Below the pieces are notes generated by a model, which did not search any database, was not told the DNA's origin, and worked only from the letters and a program-made list of their open reading frames with translations. 32,320 nucleotides of DNA from an uncultured Flavobacteriaceae bacterium (GTDB lineage Bacteria > Bacteroidota > Bacteroidia > Flavobacteriales > Flavobacteriaceae), in assembly GCA_947488345.1 (NCBI GenBank), contig CANKZQ010000008.1, positions 1 to 32,320 on the forward strand, given 5' to 3'. A program made the position numbers and the translations under genes. Below are positions 25,374 to 32,320 of the stretch, piece by piece (within the stretch, counting starts at the first letter, position 1; each line of letters opens with the position of its first letter).

Positions 25374-25397
25374 CAGCACCCTAACAAAGACGGATTT

Positions 25398-26204
25398 ATG
25401 AAAGACAAGAGAATATTATATGTATCTTCTGAAGTAGTGCCATATTTGCCAGAAAATGAAACCGCAAATATGTCTTTTGAAGTGTCGAGAGAGATGCATA
25501 ACAAAGGCGCTCAAATTAGAATTTTTATGCCTCGTTTTGGTGTGATAAATGAGCGTAGACATCAATTACATGAGGTAATTAGATTGTCTGGAATGAATCT
25601 CATCATTAATGACATGGATATGCCATTGATTATTAAGGTTGCTTCTATACCAAAAGAAAGAATGCAAGTATATTTTATCGATAATGATGAATATTTTAAG
25701 CGCAAGGCTTTATACACAGATGAAGATGGGAAATTATTCAATGATAATGACGAGCGTGCTATTTTCTTTGCGAAAGGAGTTGTTGAGACTGTAAAAAAAT
25801 TAAATTGGGCACCAGACATCATTCATGTTCATGGTTGGATGGCCTCTTTATTACCTTTATATCTTCGAGAGTATTATAAAAACGACCCGTTATTTTCTGA
25901 AAGTAAAATTGTAACATCACTTTACAACAATGAATTTGAAGGTGTATTGAGCAAGGATATGATCGAAAAGATAAAATTTGATTCTATCTCTGAAGAAAAA
26001 TTAAAATCTCTGACAAAAGCTGATCATTCAAACCTATTGAAGATCGCTATTGAAAACTCTGATGCTGTTATTAAAGGAAGCGAAGAGCTGTCTGATGAAA
26101 TAGAAACCCATATAAAAACTACCGAAACCCCTGCTTTAGATTTTCAACCTTTTGATAATTTTACTGAAGCATATTCTAACTTTTACCTAACCGAAGTTTT
26201 ATAA
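25398..26204 (+). CDS. Half-length glycogen/starch synthase-like protein (GT5 N-terminal domain only)
   Basis: A 268-residue protein that matches only the N-terminal Rossmann half of glycogen synthase (GT5), which is normally about 480 residues. It begins ILYVSSEVVPYLP as GlgA does, and has the DIIHVHGWMASLLPLYL segment at about 140-156. The C-terminal GT-B half that binds ADP-glucose is absent, with no remnant before DUF4270. The Lys-Thr-Gly-Gly loop after the first strand of real GlgA is replaced by PENETAN. It is therefore unlikely to polymerise glucose. Databases usually name such proteins glycogen synthase, which I regard as a homology label only. The start at 25398 is chosen over a TTG at 25371. 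It leads an operon with a surface lipoprotein and glmS. Confidence 0.85.
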   Translation: MKDKRILYVSSEVVPYLPENETANMSFEVSREMHNKGAQIRIFMPRFGVINERRHQLHEVIRLSGMNLIINDMDMPLIIKVASIPKERMQVYFIDNDEYFKRKALYTDEDGKLFNDNDERAIFFAKGVVETVKKLNWAPDIIHVHGWMASLLPLYLREYYKNDPLFSESKIVTSLYNNEFEGVLSKDMIEKIKFDSISEEKLKSLTKADHSNLLKIAIENSDAVIKGSEELSDEIETHIKTTETPALDFQPFDNFTEAYSNFYLTEVL

Positions 26205-26230
26205 TTAATCGTTAAAATTTAATATAGTTT

Positions 26231-27787
26231 ATGACAACTAGATTTATGAACAGCATTAAGTCTGTTTTTTTATTTTGTATTGCTTTATTGGGTATTGTTT
26301 CATGTGAAAGAGATTTTGAAGATGTGGGCGTGGCACTTGTAGATAACAATTTATTTAATACGTCCGAAATGGATTTTGAGGTTATTGCGTATAGCCGAGA
26401 TGTAGATTCTTCTAGAGTTGATAATTTGCCAATCTACAATTTAGGAGTGTATCGAGATCCTAATTTTGGAGAAATAAAATCTACTTTTGTGACACAATTG
26501 GGTCTTTCTTCAAATCAAGATTTTGGTTTAAACCCAGTAATTGACACTGTAATTGTAGATATTCCTTACTTTTCAACACGCCAGTCGGAAGACAATTCTG
26601 ATGGCACACCGAATTTTGAATTAGACTCAATTATAGGTGACCAGGAACTCGAATATACAATGAAAGTGAGCAGATTGGCGACGTTCCTAAACACACTGAA
26701 TCCAGAGGATCCAACAAGAATAAAGCAGTACTATTCTGATGAAACGTATAGTGGCGAAACAGAATTATATTCAGGGCTTTTTAAACCAAATAAAAACGAT
26801 ACTGTTTTGTTTGTTAAAAGAGGTTTATTTGAAGGATCACAAAGTATAGATACTATTCAAACTGATAATTTAAGTCCTTCGATTAAATTACCTTTAGATG
26901 AGGATAAGATTGAAGATATTTTTATTACTGGACCAACGGAAAGTGATCTGTCCAGTATTGAAAATTTTGTGCAATACTTTCGTGGATTATTATTTGAGGC
27001 AGATGGAAGTGATGGCTCTTTAATGTCATTAAGGATGGCTGATGCAACGTTTAACATTTATTATACGAACGAAATACTTACTGATGAAGAAGGCATCGAC
27101 CTCAATGGTGATGGTGATACTGATGATATGGATGTTCCGGTGAAAACGAAGCAAACATTAACCTTACCTTTTTCAGGAATTAGAGCGAGTACATATGCAC
27201 GAGATTATTCAGGTTCTATAGCTGAGAGTTTTGTAAATGCACCCAATACATTAGAAGGAGAAGAAAACTTATATGTACAAGGATCGGCAGGTTCAATAGC
27301 TGAAATCAAGCTTTTTGAAGACACGGCTTTATTGGATGAGATAAGATCAAATAATTGGTTGATAAATGGAGCAATTCTCGATTTATATGTGGTAGATGAC
27401 CCTATGAATAGAAACGTTCCAGAAAGACTTTATTTGTATAATGCAGATGAAAACTCGATCGTAAGAGATGTATTGTCTGAACGTCAAGTTACCGGTATTG
27501 GAGGGTTCTTAGAAAGAGATGATGATACGAATAGACCCATTAGATACCGTTTTTCAATTACAGATTATATGTCTGAAGTCTTAAAGTCGAGTGATCCTTT
27601 GGCGATTTCTAAATTAGGGTTGAAAGTATATCACCCTACAGATGATCCAGCGCCGGCGCCCGCAATTGATACGATTATTAAAGACTTTAGTTGGGTTCCT
27701 AAAGGAGTTGTTCTACGAGGAAATAAAGATGTTGGAGGAACGGATGAAACAAGACTTAAACTACGAATATATTATACCGAAAATTAA
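26231..27787 (+). CDS. DUF4270 family lipoprotein
   Basis: A 518-residue exported lipoprotein. The hydrophobic signal runs to a lipobox GIVSC, with C25 as the lipidated residue. An in-frame ATG at residue 6 would work equally well as the start. The body is beta-rich and fits the DUF4270 family of Bacteroidota, whose function is unknown. An Asp-rich loop, DLNGDGDTDDMD at 290-301, looks like a dockerin or EF-hand calcium loop. The gene starts 26 bases after the glgA-like gene and 27 bases before glmS, in the same operon. Its likely place is the outer membrane. A role in the cell envelope or surface polysaccharide is suggested only by the neighbour glmS. Confidence 0.85.
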   Translation: MTTRFMNSIKSVFLFCIALLGIVSCERDFEDVGVALVDNNLFNTSEMDFEVIAYSRDVDSSRVDNLPIYNLGVYRDPNFGEIKSTFVTQLGLSSNQDFGLNPVIDTVIVDIPYFSTRQSEDNSDGTPNFELDSIIGDQELEYTMKVSRLATFLNTLNPEDPTRIKQYYSDETYSGETELYSGLFKPNKNDTVLFVKRGLFEGSQSIDTIQTDNLSPSIKLPLDEDKIEDIFITGPTESDLSSIENFVQYFRGLLFEADGSDGSLMSLRMADATFNIYYTNEILTDEEGIDLNGDGDTDDMDVPVKTKQTLTLPFSGIRASTYARDYSGSIAESFVNAPNTLEGEENLYVQGSAGSIAEIKLFEDTALLDEIRSNNWLINGAILDLYVVDDPMNRNVPERLYLYNADENSIVRDVLSERQVTGIGGFLERDDDTNRPIRYRFSITDYMSEVLKSSDPLAISKLGLKVYHPTDDPAPAPAIDTIIKDFSWVPKGVVLRGNKDVGGTDETRLKLRIYYTEN

Positions 27788-27814
27788 TAACTAAATTTCA
27801 AAAAAACACTTGCT

Positions 27815-29668
27815 ATGTGCGGAATTACTGGTTATATAGGCTACAGAGATGCCTATCCAATTATTATTAATGGGTTACAACGTCTAGAATATAGAGGTTA
27901 TGATAGTGCTGGAATTGTACTTTATGACGGAAATGACATTGTATTGTCTAAAACAAAAGGAAAAGTAAGTGACCTTTTAGAAAAAGCAGCTAAAGAGATT
28001 TCTCCAAAAGGAAATTTAGGAATTGGTCATACGCGTTGGGCTACTCACGGAGTGCCTAATGATGTTAATTCGCATCCACATACTTCTCAATCGGGAAATT
28101 TGGTTATTGTACACAATGGAATCATTGAGAATTACGATACATTAAAAAAAGAATTAATAAATAGAGGTTATTCTTTTAAGAGTGATACTGATACCGAGGT
28201 TCTTATCAATTTGATTGAGGAAGTTCAAAAAGAAAATGACGTAAAACTAGGAAAAGCAGTTCAAATTGCTTTGAATCAGGTAATTGGGGCATATGCCATT
28301 GCTGTTTTTGATAAAAATAAACCAGACGAGATTGTTGTGGCGCGTTTGGGAAGTCCAATTGCTATAGGCATTGGAAAAGATAAGAAAGAATTTTTTGTAG
28401 CATCTGATGCTTCACCATTTATTGAATATACGAAAGAGGCTATTTATTTGGAAGATGAAGAAATGGCGATCATTAGAGTTGGAAAAAAAGTCAAAATTAG
28501 AAAAATTCATGACGATTCATTGGTAGATGCGAGTGTTCAAAAACTGCAAATGAATTTAGAACAAATTGAAAAAGGAGGCTATGAGCACTTTATGTTGAAG
28601 GAGATTTATGAGCAGCCAAGAGCAATAACAGATACATACCGAGGGCGATTATTAAGAGAAGACGGCATAATCAAAATGATGGGCGTTGAAGATAATATGA
28701 AAAAATTCTTAAATGCTGATCGTATAATTATTGTGGCTTGCGGTACCTCATGGCATGCAGGTTTGGTCGCTGAATACATTTTTGAAGATTTGGCGAGAAT
28801 TCCTGTAGAAGTAGAATATGCTTCTGAGTTTAGATATCGCAATCCGGTGATTACCGAAAATGATATTATCATTGCGATTTCTCAGTCAGGGGAAACAGCC
28901 GATACACTGGCGGCTATAAAGCTAGCAAAATCGCGAGGAGCTTTTGTTTTTGGAGTTTGTAATGTTGTTGGTTCTTCTATTGCTAGGGAGACTCATGCGG
29001 GTGCATATACGCACGCCGGACCAGAAATTGGAGTGGCTTCTACAAAAGCTTTTACAACTCAGATAACAGTGTTAAGCTTGATAGCATTGCGTTTAGCAAG
29101 AGCCAAGGGAACAGTATCAAGTTCTGATTATCGTTATTATTTACAGGAACTTGAATTAATTCCTGAAAAAGTAAAAATGGCGTTGACCTCTGATGACCAT
29201 ATTAAAAAGATTTCTGAAATTTATAAAGACGCTACTAATTTTCTATACTTAGGAAGAGGGTATAACTTTCCGGTAGCCTTAGAAGGTGCTTTAAAATTAA
29301 AAGAGATCTCATACATTCATGCTGAAGGATATCCTGCCGCAGAGATGAAACATGGACCTATTGCCTTGATCGATGAAAATATGCCTATCGTAGTAATTGC
29401 TACCAGCAAAGGACACTATGAAAAGGTAGTTAGTAATATTCAAGAGATAAAGTCTCGTTCGGGACAAATAATTGCGGTAGTTACCGAAGGTGACGTACAA
29501 GTAAAAGAAATTGCGGATCATGTGATTGAAATACCTGAAACAAATGAAGGCTTTACACCGTTATTGACAACAATTCCATTGCAACTATTATCATATCACA
29601 TTGCCGTAATGCGCAATTGTAATGTTGATCAGCCACGAAATTTGGCAAAATCTGTTACTGTAGAATAG
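27815..29668 (+). CDS. glmS: Glutamine--fructose-6-phosphate aminotransferase (isomerizing)
   Basis: A 617-residue cytoplasmic enzyme that makes glucosamine-6-phosphate from fructose-6-phosphate and glutamine, the first step to peptidoglycan and other amino sugars. The N-terminal Ntn glutaminase starts MCGITGYIG with nucleophile C2 and runs to about residue 220 (HTRWATHG and VHNGIIEN are conserved). Two SIS sugar isomerase domains follow at about 285-430 and 460-600, with SQSGETADT and AEMKHGPIALID, and the end is AKSVTVE as in the family. The leader is only 27 bases, so there is no room for a glmS ribozyme. It is the last gene of the operon and ends 1 base from the convergent pth stop. Confidence 0.97.
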   Translation: MCGITGYIGYRDAYPIIINGLQRLEYRGYDSAGIVLYDGNDIVLSKTKGKVSDLLEKAAKEISPKGNLGIGHTRWATHGVPNDVNSHPHTSQSGNLVIVHNGIIENYDTLKKELINRGYSFKSDTDTEVLINLIEEVQKENDVKLGKAVQIALNQVIGAYAIAVFDKNKPDEIVVARLGSPIAIGIGKDKKEFFVASDASPFIEYTKEAIYLEDEEMAIIRVGKKVKIRKIHDDSLVDASVQKLQMNLEQIEKGGYEHFMLKEIYEQPRAITDTYRGRLLREDGIIKMMGVEDNMKKFLNADRIIIVACGTSWHAGLVAEYIFEDLARIPVEVEYASEFRYRNPVITENDIIIAISQSGETADTLAAIKLAKSRGAFVFGVCNVVGSSIARETHAGAYTHAGPEIGVASTKAFTTQITVLSLIALRLARAKGTVSSSDYRYYLQELELIPEKVKMALTSDDHIKKISEIYKDATNFLYLGRGYNFPVALEGALKLKEISYIHAEGYPAAEMKHGPIALIDENMPIVVIATSKGHYEKVVSNIQEIKSRSGQIIAVVTEGDVQVKEIADHVIEIPETNEGFTPLLTTIPLQLLSYHIAVMRNCNVDQPRNLAKSVTVE

Positions 29669-29669
29669 T

Positions 29670-30296
29670 TTATTTACCGTTAAATTCACTCATGGTATGA
29701 GCAGTTCCTGCTGTACCGAAAGATTTCACTAGCTGAACGGCTTTTTCAAGTCGTTCAGGGAGGATTTCATTCTCTTTGTCGCTCCATTTACCAAGGACAT
29801 AATCTATTTGTCTTCCTTTTTTAAAGGCGTCACTAATTCCGAATCTAAATCTAGCATATTGCTGTGTGTTTAGTACTTCATTAATGCTTTTAAGTCCGTT
29901 ATGACCTCCAGCACTTCCCTTTGGTTTGAGACGAATAGTACCGAAAGAAATGTTTAAATCGTCACAAATAACCAATATATTCTCTAAAGGAACTTTCTCT
30001 TTAGTCATCCAATATTTTACAGCCTTACCACTTAAATTCATATATGTTGAAGGCTTTAATAATATAAATGACCGACCTTTGAATCTGAAACTAGTGATAG
30101 CACCTAGTTTTTCATTTTTAAAAGCCACATCATTTTTAGATGCGAGCTCATCTAGAATTTTAAAGCCAATATTATGACGGGTGTTGTCATATTCGGTTCC
30201 AATATTTCCTAAGCCAACGATAAGGTACTTTTTCATACTAGTTTCTGTAATTTTTTCCTTTGAAAAAAGCGATTTAATGAATGCTATAATATTCAT
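29670..30296 (-). CDS. pth: Peptidyl-tRNA hydrolase
   Basis: A cytoplasmic esterase that releases peptides from stalled peptidyl-tRNA. The core begins at the ATG at 30236 (MKKYLIVGLGNIG, then NTRHNIGF), and the catalytic Asn, His and Asp are in GLGNIG, NTRHN and ICDDLN. Three in-frame starts exist. The one at 30311 lies inside a TATCTTTG promoter box, so I reject it. The ATG at 30296 adds a 20-residue amphipathic extension (about 208 residues in all), a form I recall in other flavobacterial Pth. The ATG at 30236 gives the classic 188-residue enzyme. I use 30296 but am not sure. The end is 1 base from the glmS stop. The gene lies just behind the rplY terminator. Confidence 0.92.
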   Translation of the reverse strand: MNIIAFIKSLFSKEKITETSMKKYLIVGLGNIGTEYDNTRHNIGFKILDELASKNDVAFKNEKLGAITSFRFKGRSFILLKPSTYMNLSGKAVKYWMTKEKVPLENILVICDDLNISFGTIRLKPKGSAGGHNGLKSINEVLNTQQYARFRFGISDAFKKGRQIDYVLGKWSDKENEILPERLEKAVQLVKSFGTAGTAHTMSEFNGK

Positions 30297-30300
30297 GTAA

Positions 30301-30308
30301 CAAAGATA
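30301..30308 (-). promoter_or_regulatory. Promoter -7 box (TATCTTTG) of pth
   Basis: A perfect TAnnTTTG box on the minus strand, between the rplY terminator and the pth start codons. The -33 region would fall inside the terminator stem. The predicted transcript starts near 30294-30297, so the ATG at 30296 would be nearly leaderless, while the ATG at 30236 would have a leader of about 60 bases. Confidence 0.4.
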
Positions 30309-30320
30309 CATTTTAACAAT

Positions 30321-30349
30321 AAAAAAAGCCCCACATGTTGTGGAGCTTT
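30321..30349 (-). terminator. Intrinsic terminator after rplY
   Basis: On the minus strand AAAGCTCCACA pairs with TGTGGGGCTTT around a 3-base loop, 11 bp including one U-G pair, followed by a run of T. On the plus strand the same position is an A-C mismatch, so the element is built for the minus strand. Confidence 0.88.
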
Positions 30350-30371
30350 CTATAAGTTATAAGAATATAGA

Positions 30372-31016
30372 TTATTCTTGAGGTGCAGCAGCCTCTGGAG
30401 TTGCTCCATCAGCAGCAGCTTCTGCTCCTTCTTCACCTTCTTCTTCTTCTTCTACATCATCAACAACTGCAGCACGTGCCATTCTCACTTGTACTACTAC
30501 CATACTTTCTGGGTGTAGAATAGTATAAGCGTCATTTTGCAAGTCTCTTACAAAAACCTTATCTCCGATTTTTAGCGTAGAGATATCAGCTGAAATATAA
30601 TCTGGTAAATTAGCAGGAATAGCTTTTATTTTTAGCTTACGATTTGGGAATCGTAAATTACCACCATTTAATACACCTGGTGAACTACCTTCTAATTGTA
30701 CAGGAATATTCAGGGCAACTGGCTTATCATCAAATATTTGATAAAAATCTATATGTAAGATTTTATCAGTTACAGGATGAAACTGAATATCTTGTAAGAT
30801 AGCGGCAAATTTGTCGCCACTTTCTAACTCGATCGATGCTGTGTAAACACTTGGGGTATACACTAAATTTTTAAACGCTAATTCGTTTGCTGAAAAGTGT
30901 ATTGGTTGATCACCTCCGTATAACACGCAAGGCACCTTTCCAGCATTACGTAAGGCTTTCGTCGAAACTTTTCCTACGCTTTCTCTTTTAGATCCTTTGA
31001 TCGTAATTGATTTCAT
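30372..31016 (-). CDS. rplY: 50S ribosomal protein L25 (long TL5/Ctc form)
   Basis: A 214-residue protein that binds 5S rRNA in the large subunit. The N-terminal L25 domain (about 1-90, with [10 protein letters not shown]) is followed by the TL5/Ctc C-terminal beta domain (about 95-180) and a very acidic, Ala-Glu-rich tail (185-214, including a run of five Glu) that is typical of Bacteroidota L25. The gene starts 17 bases after the prs stop, so the two form an operon, as in many bacteria. A strong terminator follows. Confidence 0.95.
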   Translation of the reverse strand: MKSITIKGSKRESVGKVSTKALRNAGKVPCVLYGGDQPIHFSANELAFKNLVYTPSVYTASIELESGDKFAAILQDIQFHPVTDKILHIDFYQIFDDKPVALNIPVQLEGSSPGVLNGGNLRFPNRKLKIKAIPANLPDYISADISTLKIGDKVFVRDLQNDAYTILHPESMVVVQVRMARAAVVDDVEEEEEGEEGAEAAADGATPEAAAPQE

Positions 31017-31033
31017 TACTTAATTAAATTTAT

Positions 31034-31975
31034 TTACATTAAAAATTGATCACTGATAGATGTGTTATTTTGAACTTTATGCATCACATCAGCAAATAAA
31101 GGGGCGCAAGATACAACTTTTATCTTAGAAAGCTCTTGTTTTACAGGAATTGTATCAGTAATAATAAGTTGCTCTAATTTAGAGTTTTGAATACGTTTAT
31201 ACGCCTCTCCAGATAGTACGGCATGTGTACATATAGCACGCACACTTTTAGCCCCTTTTTCCATCATTAAATCGGCCGCTTTTGTCAACGTACCAGCGGT
31301 GTCGATCATATCATCGACCAAAATAACATTTCTGTCTTTTACATTTCCAATCAACTCCATATGTGAAATCACATTGGCTTTTAAGCGCTGCTTATAACAT
31401 ATTACAACTTCACTTTCTAAAAACTTAGAATAGGCATAGGCACGCTTAGAACCTCCCATGTCTGGTGAGGCAATAGTAATATTATCGAGGTTTAAGGCCT
31501 TTATTTCGGGTAAGAAAATGGTTGACGCGTATAAATGATCAACGGGCTTTTCAAAAAAACCTTGAATTTGATCTGCATGTAAATCCATTGTGATAATACG
31601 GGTGGCACCAGCAGCCTGTAATAAATTGGCAACCATTTTAGCAGCAATGGGCACTCTAGGTTTGTCTTTTCGATCTTGACGGGCCCAACCAAAATAAGGC
31701 ATAACTGCGGTGATATGCCGAGCAGAAGCTCTTTTCGCCGCATCTATCATTAACAACATCTCCATTAGATTGTCTGATGGAGGGCAAGTAGACCCAATAA
31801 TAAATATACGCCTTCCTCGAATCGATTCGTCGAATGATACTTGAAATTCTCCATCACTAAATACATTCTTTTTAGATTTCCCTAGTTCACCACCATATTC
31901 ATCGGCAATTCTTTGTGCTAATTCAGTAGATTGTGTGCAAGCAAATAGTTTTGGTTTGGGTATTTTTTGTTTCAT
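31034..31975 (-). CDS. prs: Ribose-phosphate pyrophosphokinase (PRPP synthetase)
   Basis: A 313-residue cytoplasmic enzyme that makes PRPP from ribose-5-phosphate and ATP for purine, pyrimidine, His, Trp and NAD synthesis. Key motifs: the flexible-loop segment RQDRKDKPR at 99-107, the divalent-cation/ATP motif DLHADQIQGFF at 131-141, and the PRPP loop VDDMIDTAGT at 220-229. Length is usual for class I enzymes. It is the first gene of the prs-rplY operon, divergent from tRNA-Leu, with a TAnnTTTG box upstream. Confidence 0.97.
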   Translation of the reverse strand: MKQKIPKPKLFACTQSTELAQRIADEYGGELGKSKKNVFSDGEFQVSFDESIRGRRIFIIGSTCPPSDNLMEMLLMIDAAKRASARHITAVMPYFGWARQDRKDKPRVPIAAKMVANLLQAAGATRIITMDLHADQIQGFFEKPVDHLYASTIFLPEIKALNLDNITIASPDMGGSKRAYAYSKFLESEVVICYKQRLKANVISHMELIGNVKDRNVILVDDMIDTAGTLTKAADLMMEKGAKSVRAICTHAVLSGEAYKRIQNSKLEQLIITDTIPVKQELSKIKVVSCAPLFADVMHKVQNNTSISDQFLM

Positions 31976-32023
31976 TGTGTAGTTGTGTGTGTTGTAAAAT
32001 TTGAGTTGTTGATGTGTCGATCA

Positions 32024-32031
32024 CAAAAGTA
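32024..32031 (-). promoter_or_regulatory. Promoter -7 box (TACTTTTG) of prs-rplY
   Basis: A perfect TAnnTTTG element on the minus strand, 48 bases before the prs start. No TTG lies 17-23 bases upstream; the nearest is about 30 bases away. The leader would be about 40 bases. Confidence 0.4.
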
Positions 32032-32096
32032 GAAATTATTTAAAGAGTAGTATAATACTTACAATAGTATTTTTATGGTAAACCGAATTTATTTTT

Positions 32097-32104
32097 TAGA
32101 TTTG
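32097..32104 (+). promoter_or_regulatory. Promoter -7 box (TAGATTTG) of tRNA-Leu
   Basis: A perfect TAnnTTTG element on the plus strand, 20 bases before the mature tRNA 5' end. It lies back to back with the prs promoter box, and the two share a gap of about 65 bases. Confidence 0.4.
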
Positions 32105-32124
32105 CACCACTCTTTTAGAAAAAT

Positions 32125-32206
32125 GCTCGAGTGGCGGAATTGGTAGACGCGCTGGATTCAAAATCCAGTTCTTTCGGGAGTGTGGGTTCGATTCCCACCT
32201 CGAGTA
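32125..32206 (+). tRNA. tRNA-Leu (anticodon CAA)
   Basis: A complete class II tRNA of 82 bases. The acceptor stem GCTCGAG (32125-32131) pairs with CTCGAGT (32199-32205), with a G-U pair at the end and discriminator A at 32206. The D arm carries GGCGG and GGTAGAC, the anticodon stem is CTGGA/TCCAG, and the loop TTCAAAA places anticodon CAA at 32159-32161, which reads UUG. A variable arm with a TTCG-type loop follows, then the T arm GTGGGTTCGATTCCCAC. CCA is not encoded and must be added by the nucleotidyltransferase. It has its own promoter box and terminator. Confidence 0.97.
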
Positions 32207-32233
32207 CAAACAAATCAAAAAACAGGATTAAGC

Positions 32234-32268
32234 AAGCGAGTTTCAAAAAAGGAGCTCGCTTCTTTTTT
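32234..32268 (+). terminator. Intrinsic terminator after tRNA-Leu
   Basis: AAGCGAG at 32234-32240 pairs with CTCGCTT at 32255-32261. The stem extends by four more pairs (two G-U) to a loop of six A, and CTTTTTT follows. It lies 27 bases after the tRNA, so the tRNA is a single-gene transcript. Confidence 0.8.
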
Positions 32269-32320
32269 GGAACGAAGTGTGGCTTTTGTTTTTCGATTTT
32301 CAAGCAAAGCTTGCAGGGCA

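Noticed and set aside
25371-25397. In-frame TTG that would extend the glgA-like protein by 9 residues
   Set aside because: It lies within the TAATTTTG promoter box, and the ATG at 25398 begins the conserved ILYVSSE strand.
27788-27814. Possible glmS ribozyme leader
   Set aside because: Only 27 bases separate glmS from the preceding gene, far too short for the ribozyme.
32115-32303. Minus-strand 62-residue open frame containing VLEVGIEPTLPKELDFESS
   Set aside because: It is the reverse translation of the tRNA-Leu gene and its terminator, a well-known false protein.
1-32320. Mobile element, prophage, CRISPR or defence system
   Set aside because: No transposase, integrase, phage, Cas, toxin or restriction gene and no regularly spaced repeat was seen on either strand.

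Overview
The window comes from an AT-rich bacterial chromosome that is almost certainly Bacteroidota, family Flavobacteriaceae. The support is: two very large secreted proteins ending in type IX secretion system (T9SS) sorting domains, a SprB-type repeat, a GEVED domain, a DUF4270 lipoprotein, an Uup-type ABC-F gene, a GYDIA-type GHMP kinase beside a class II HMG-CoA reductase (mevalonate pathway), TAnnTTTG promoter -7 boxes and few clear Shine-Dalgarno sites. I see no insertion sequence, prophage, CRISPR array, plasmid gene or broken gene. It reads as core chromosome.

Layout. 1-2626 (+): 3' part of a secreted nuclease-like T9SS protein, closed by a strong terminator. 2754-3467 (+): PolB-like 3'-5' exonuclease. 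3489-5348 (-): uup. 5416-8886 (-): modular S8 peptidase exported by T9SS. 9170-12411 (+): a two-gene unit of a fused oligopeptide-type ABC ATPase and an unusual long methyltransferase. 12408-18667 (-): thioredoxin-fold protein, two POT peptide transporters and dipeptidyl peptidase IV. 18870-21283 (+): HMG-CoA reductase, an unrecognised small protein, superoxide dismutase. 21290-25293 (-): tight cluster panC, flippase-like membrane protein, GYDIA kinase, HI0933/BaiN-like flavoprotein. 25398-29668 (+): half-length glycogen-synthase-like protein, DUF4270 lipoprotein, glmS. 29670-31975 (-): prs, rplY, terminator, pth. 32125-32206 (+): tRNA-Leu(CAA) with its own terminator.

How the genes fit together. 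From 5.4 to 18.7 kb the theme is peptide feeding: a surface or secreted subtilisin-like protease, a DPP IV that clips dipeptides, two proton-coupled peptide importers (one 17 bases behind DPP IV), and a peptide-type ABC ATPase. From 18.9 to 25.3 kb two isoprenoid genes (HMG-CoA reductase and GYDIA kinase) sit among oxidative-stress and cofactor genes. The right third is housekeeping: amino-sugar supply (glmS), PRPP synthesis (prs), translation (L25, Pth, tRNA-Leu).

I did not find a clearly new defence or mobile system. The items I find most worth a second look are the ABC ATPase-methyltransferase pair, the catalytically incomplete glycogen-synthase-like protein in a cell-envelope operon, and three minus-strand genes whose start codons lie directly behind the intrinsic terminator of the preceding gene. 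No stretch longer than 300 bases lacks a gene; the longest, 8887-9169, holds a good promoter and a hairpin.
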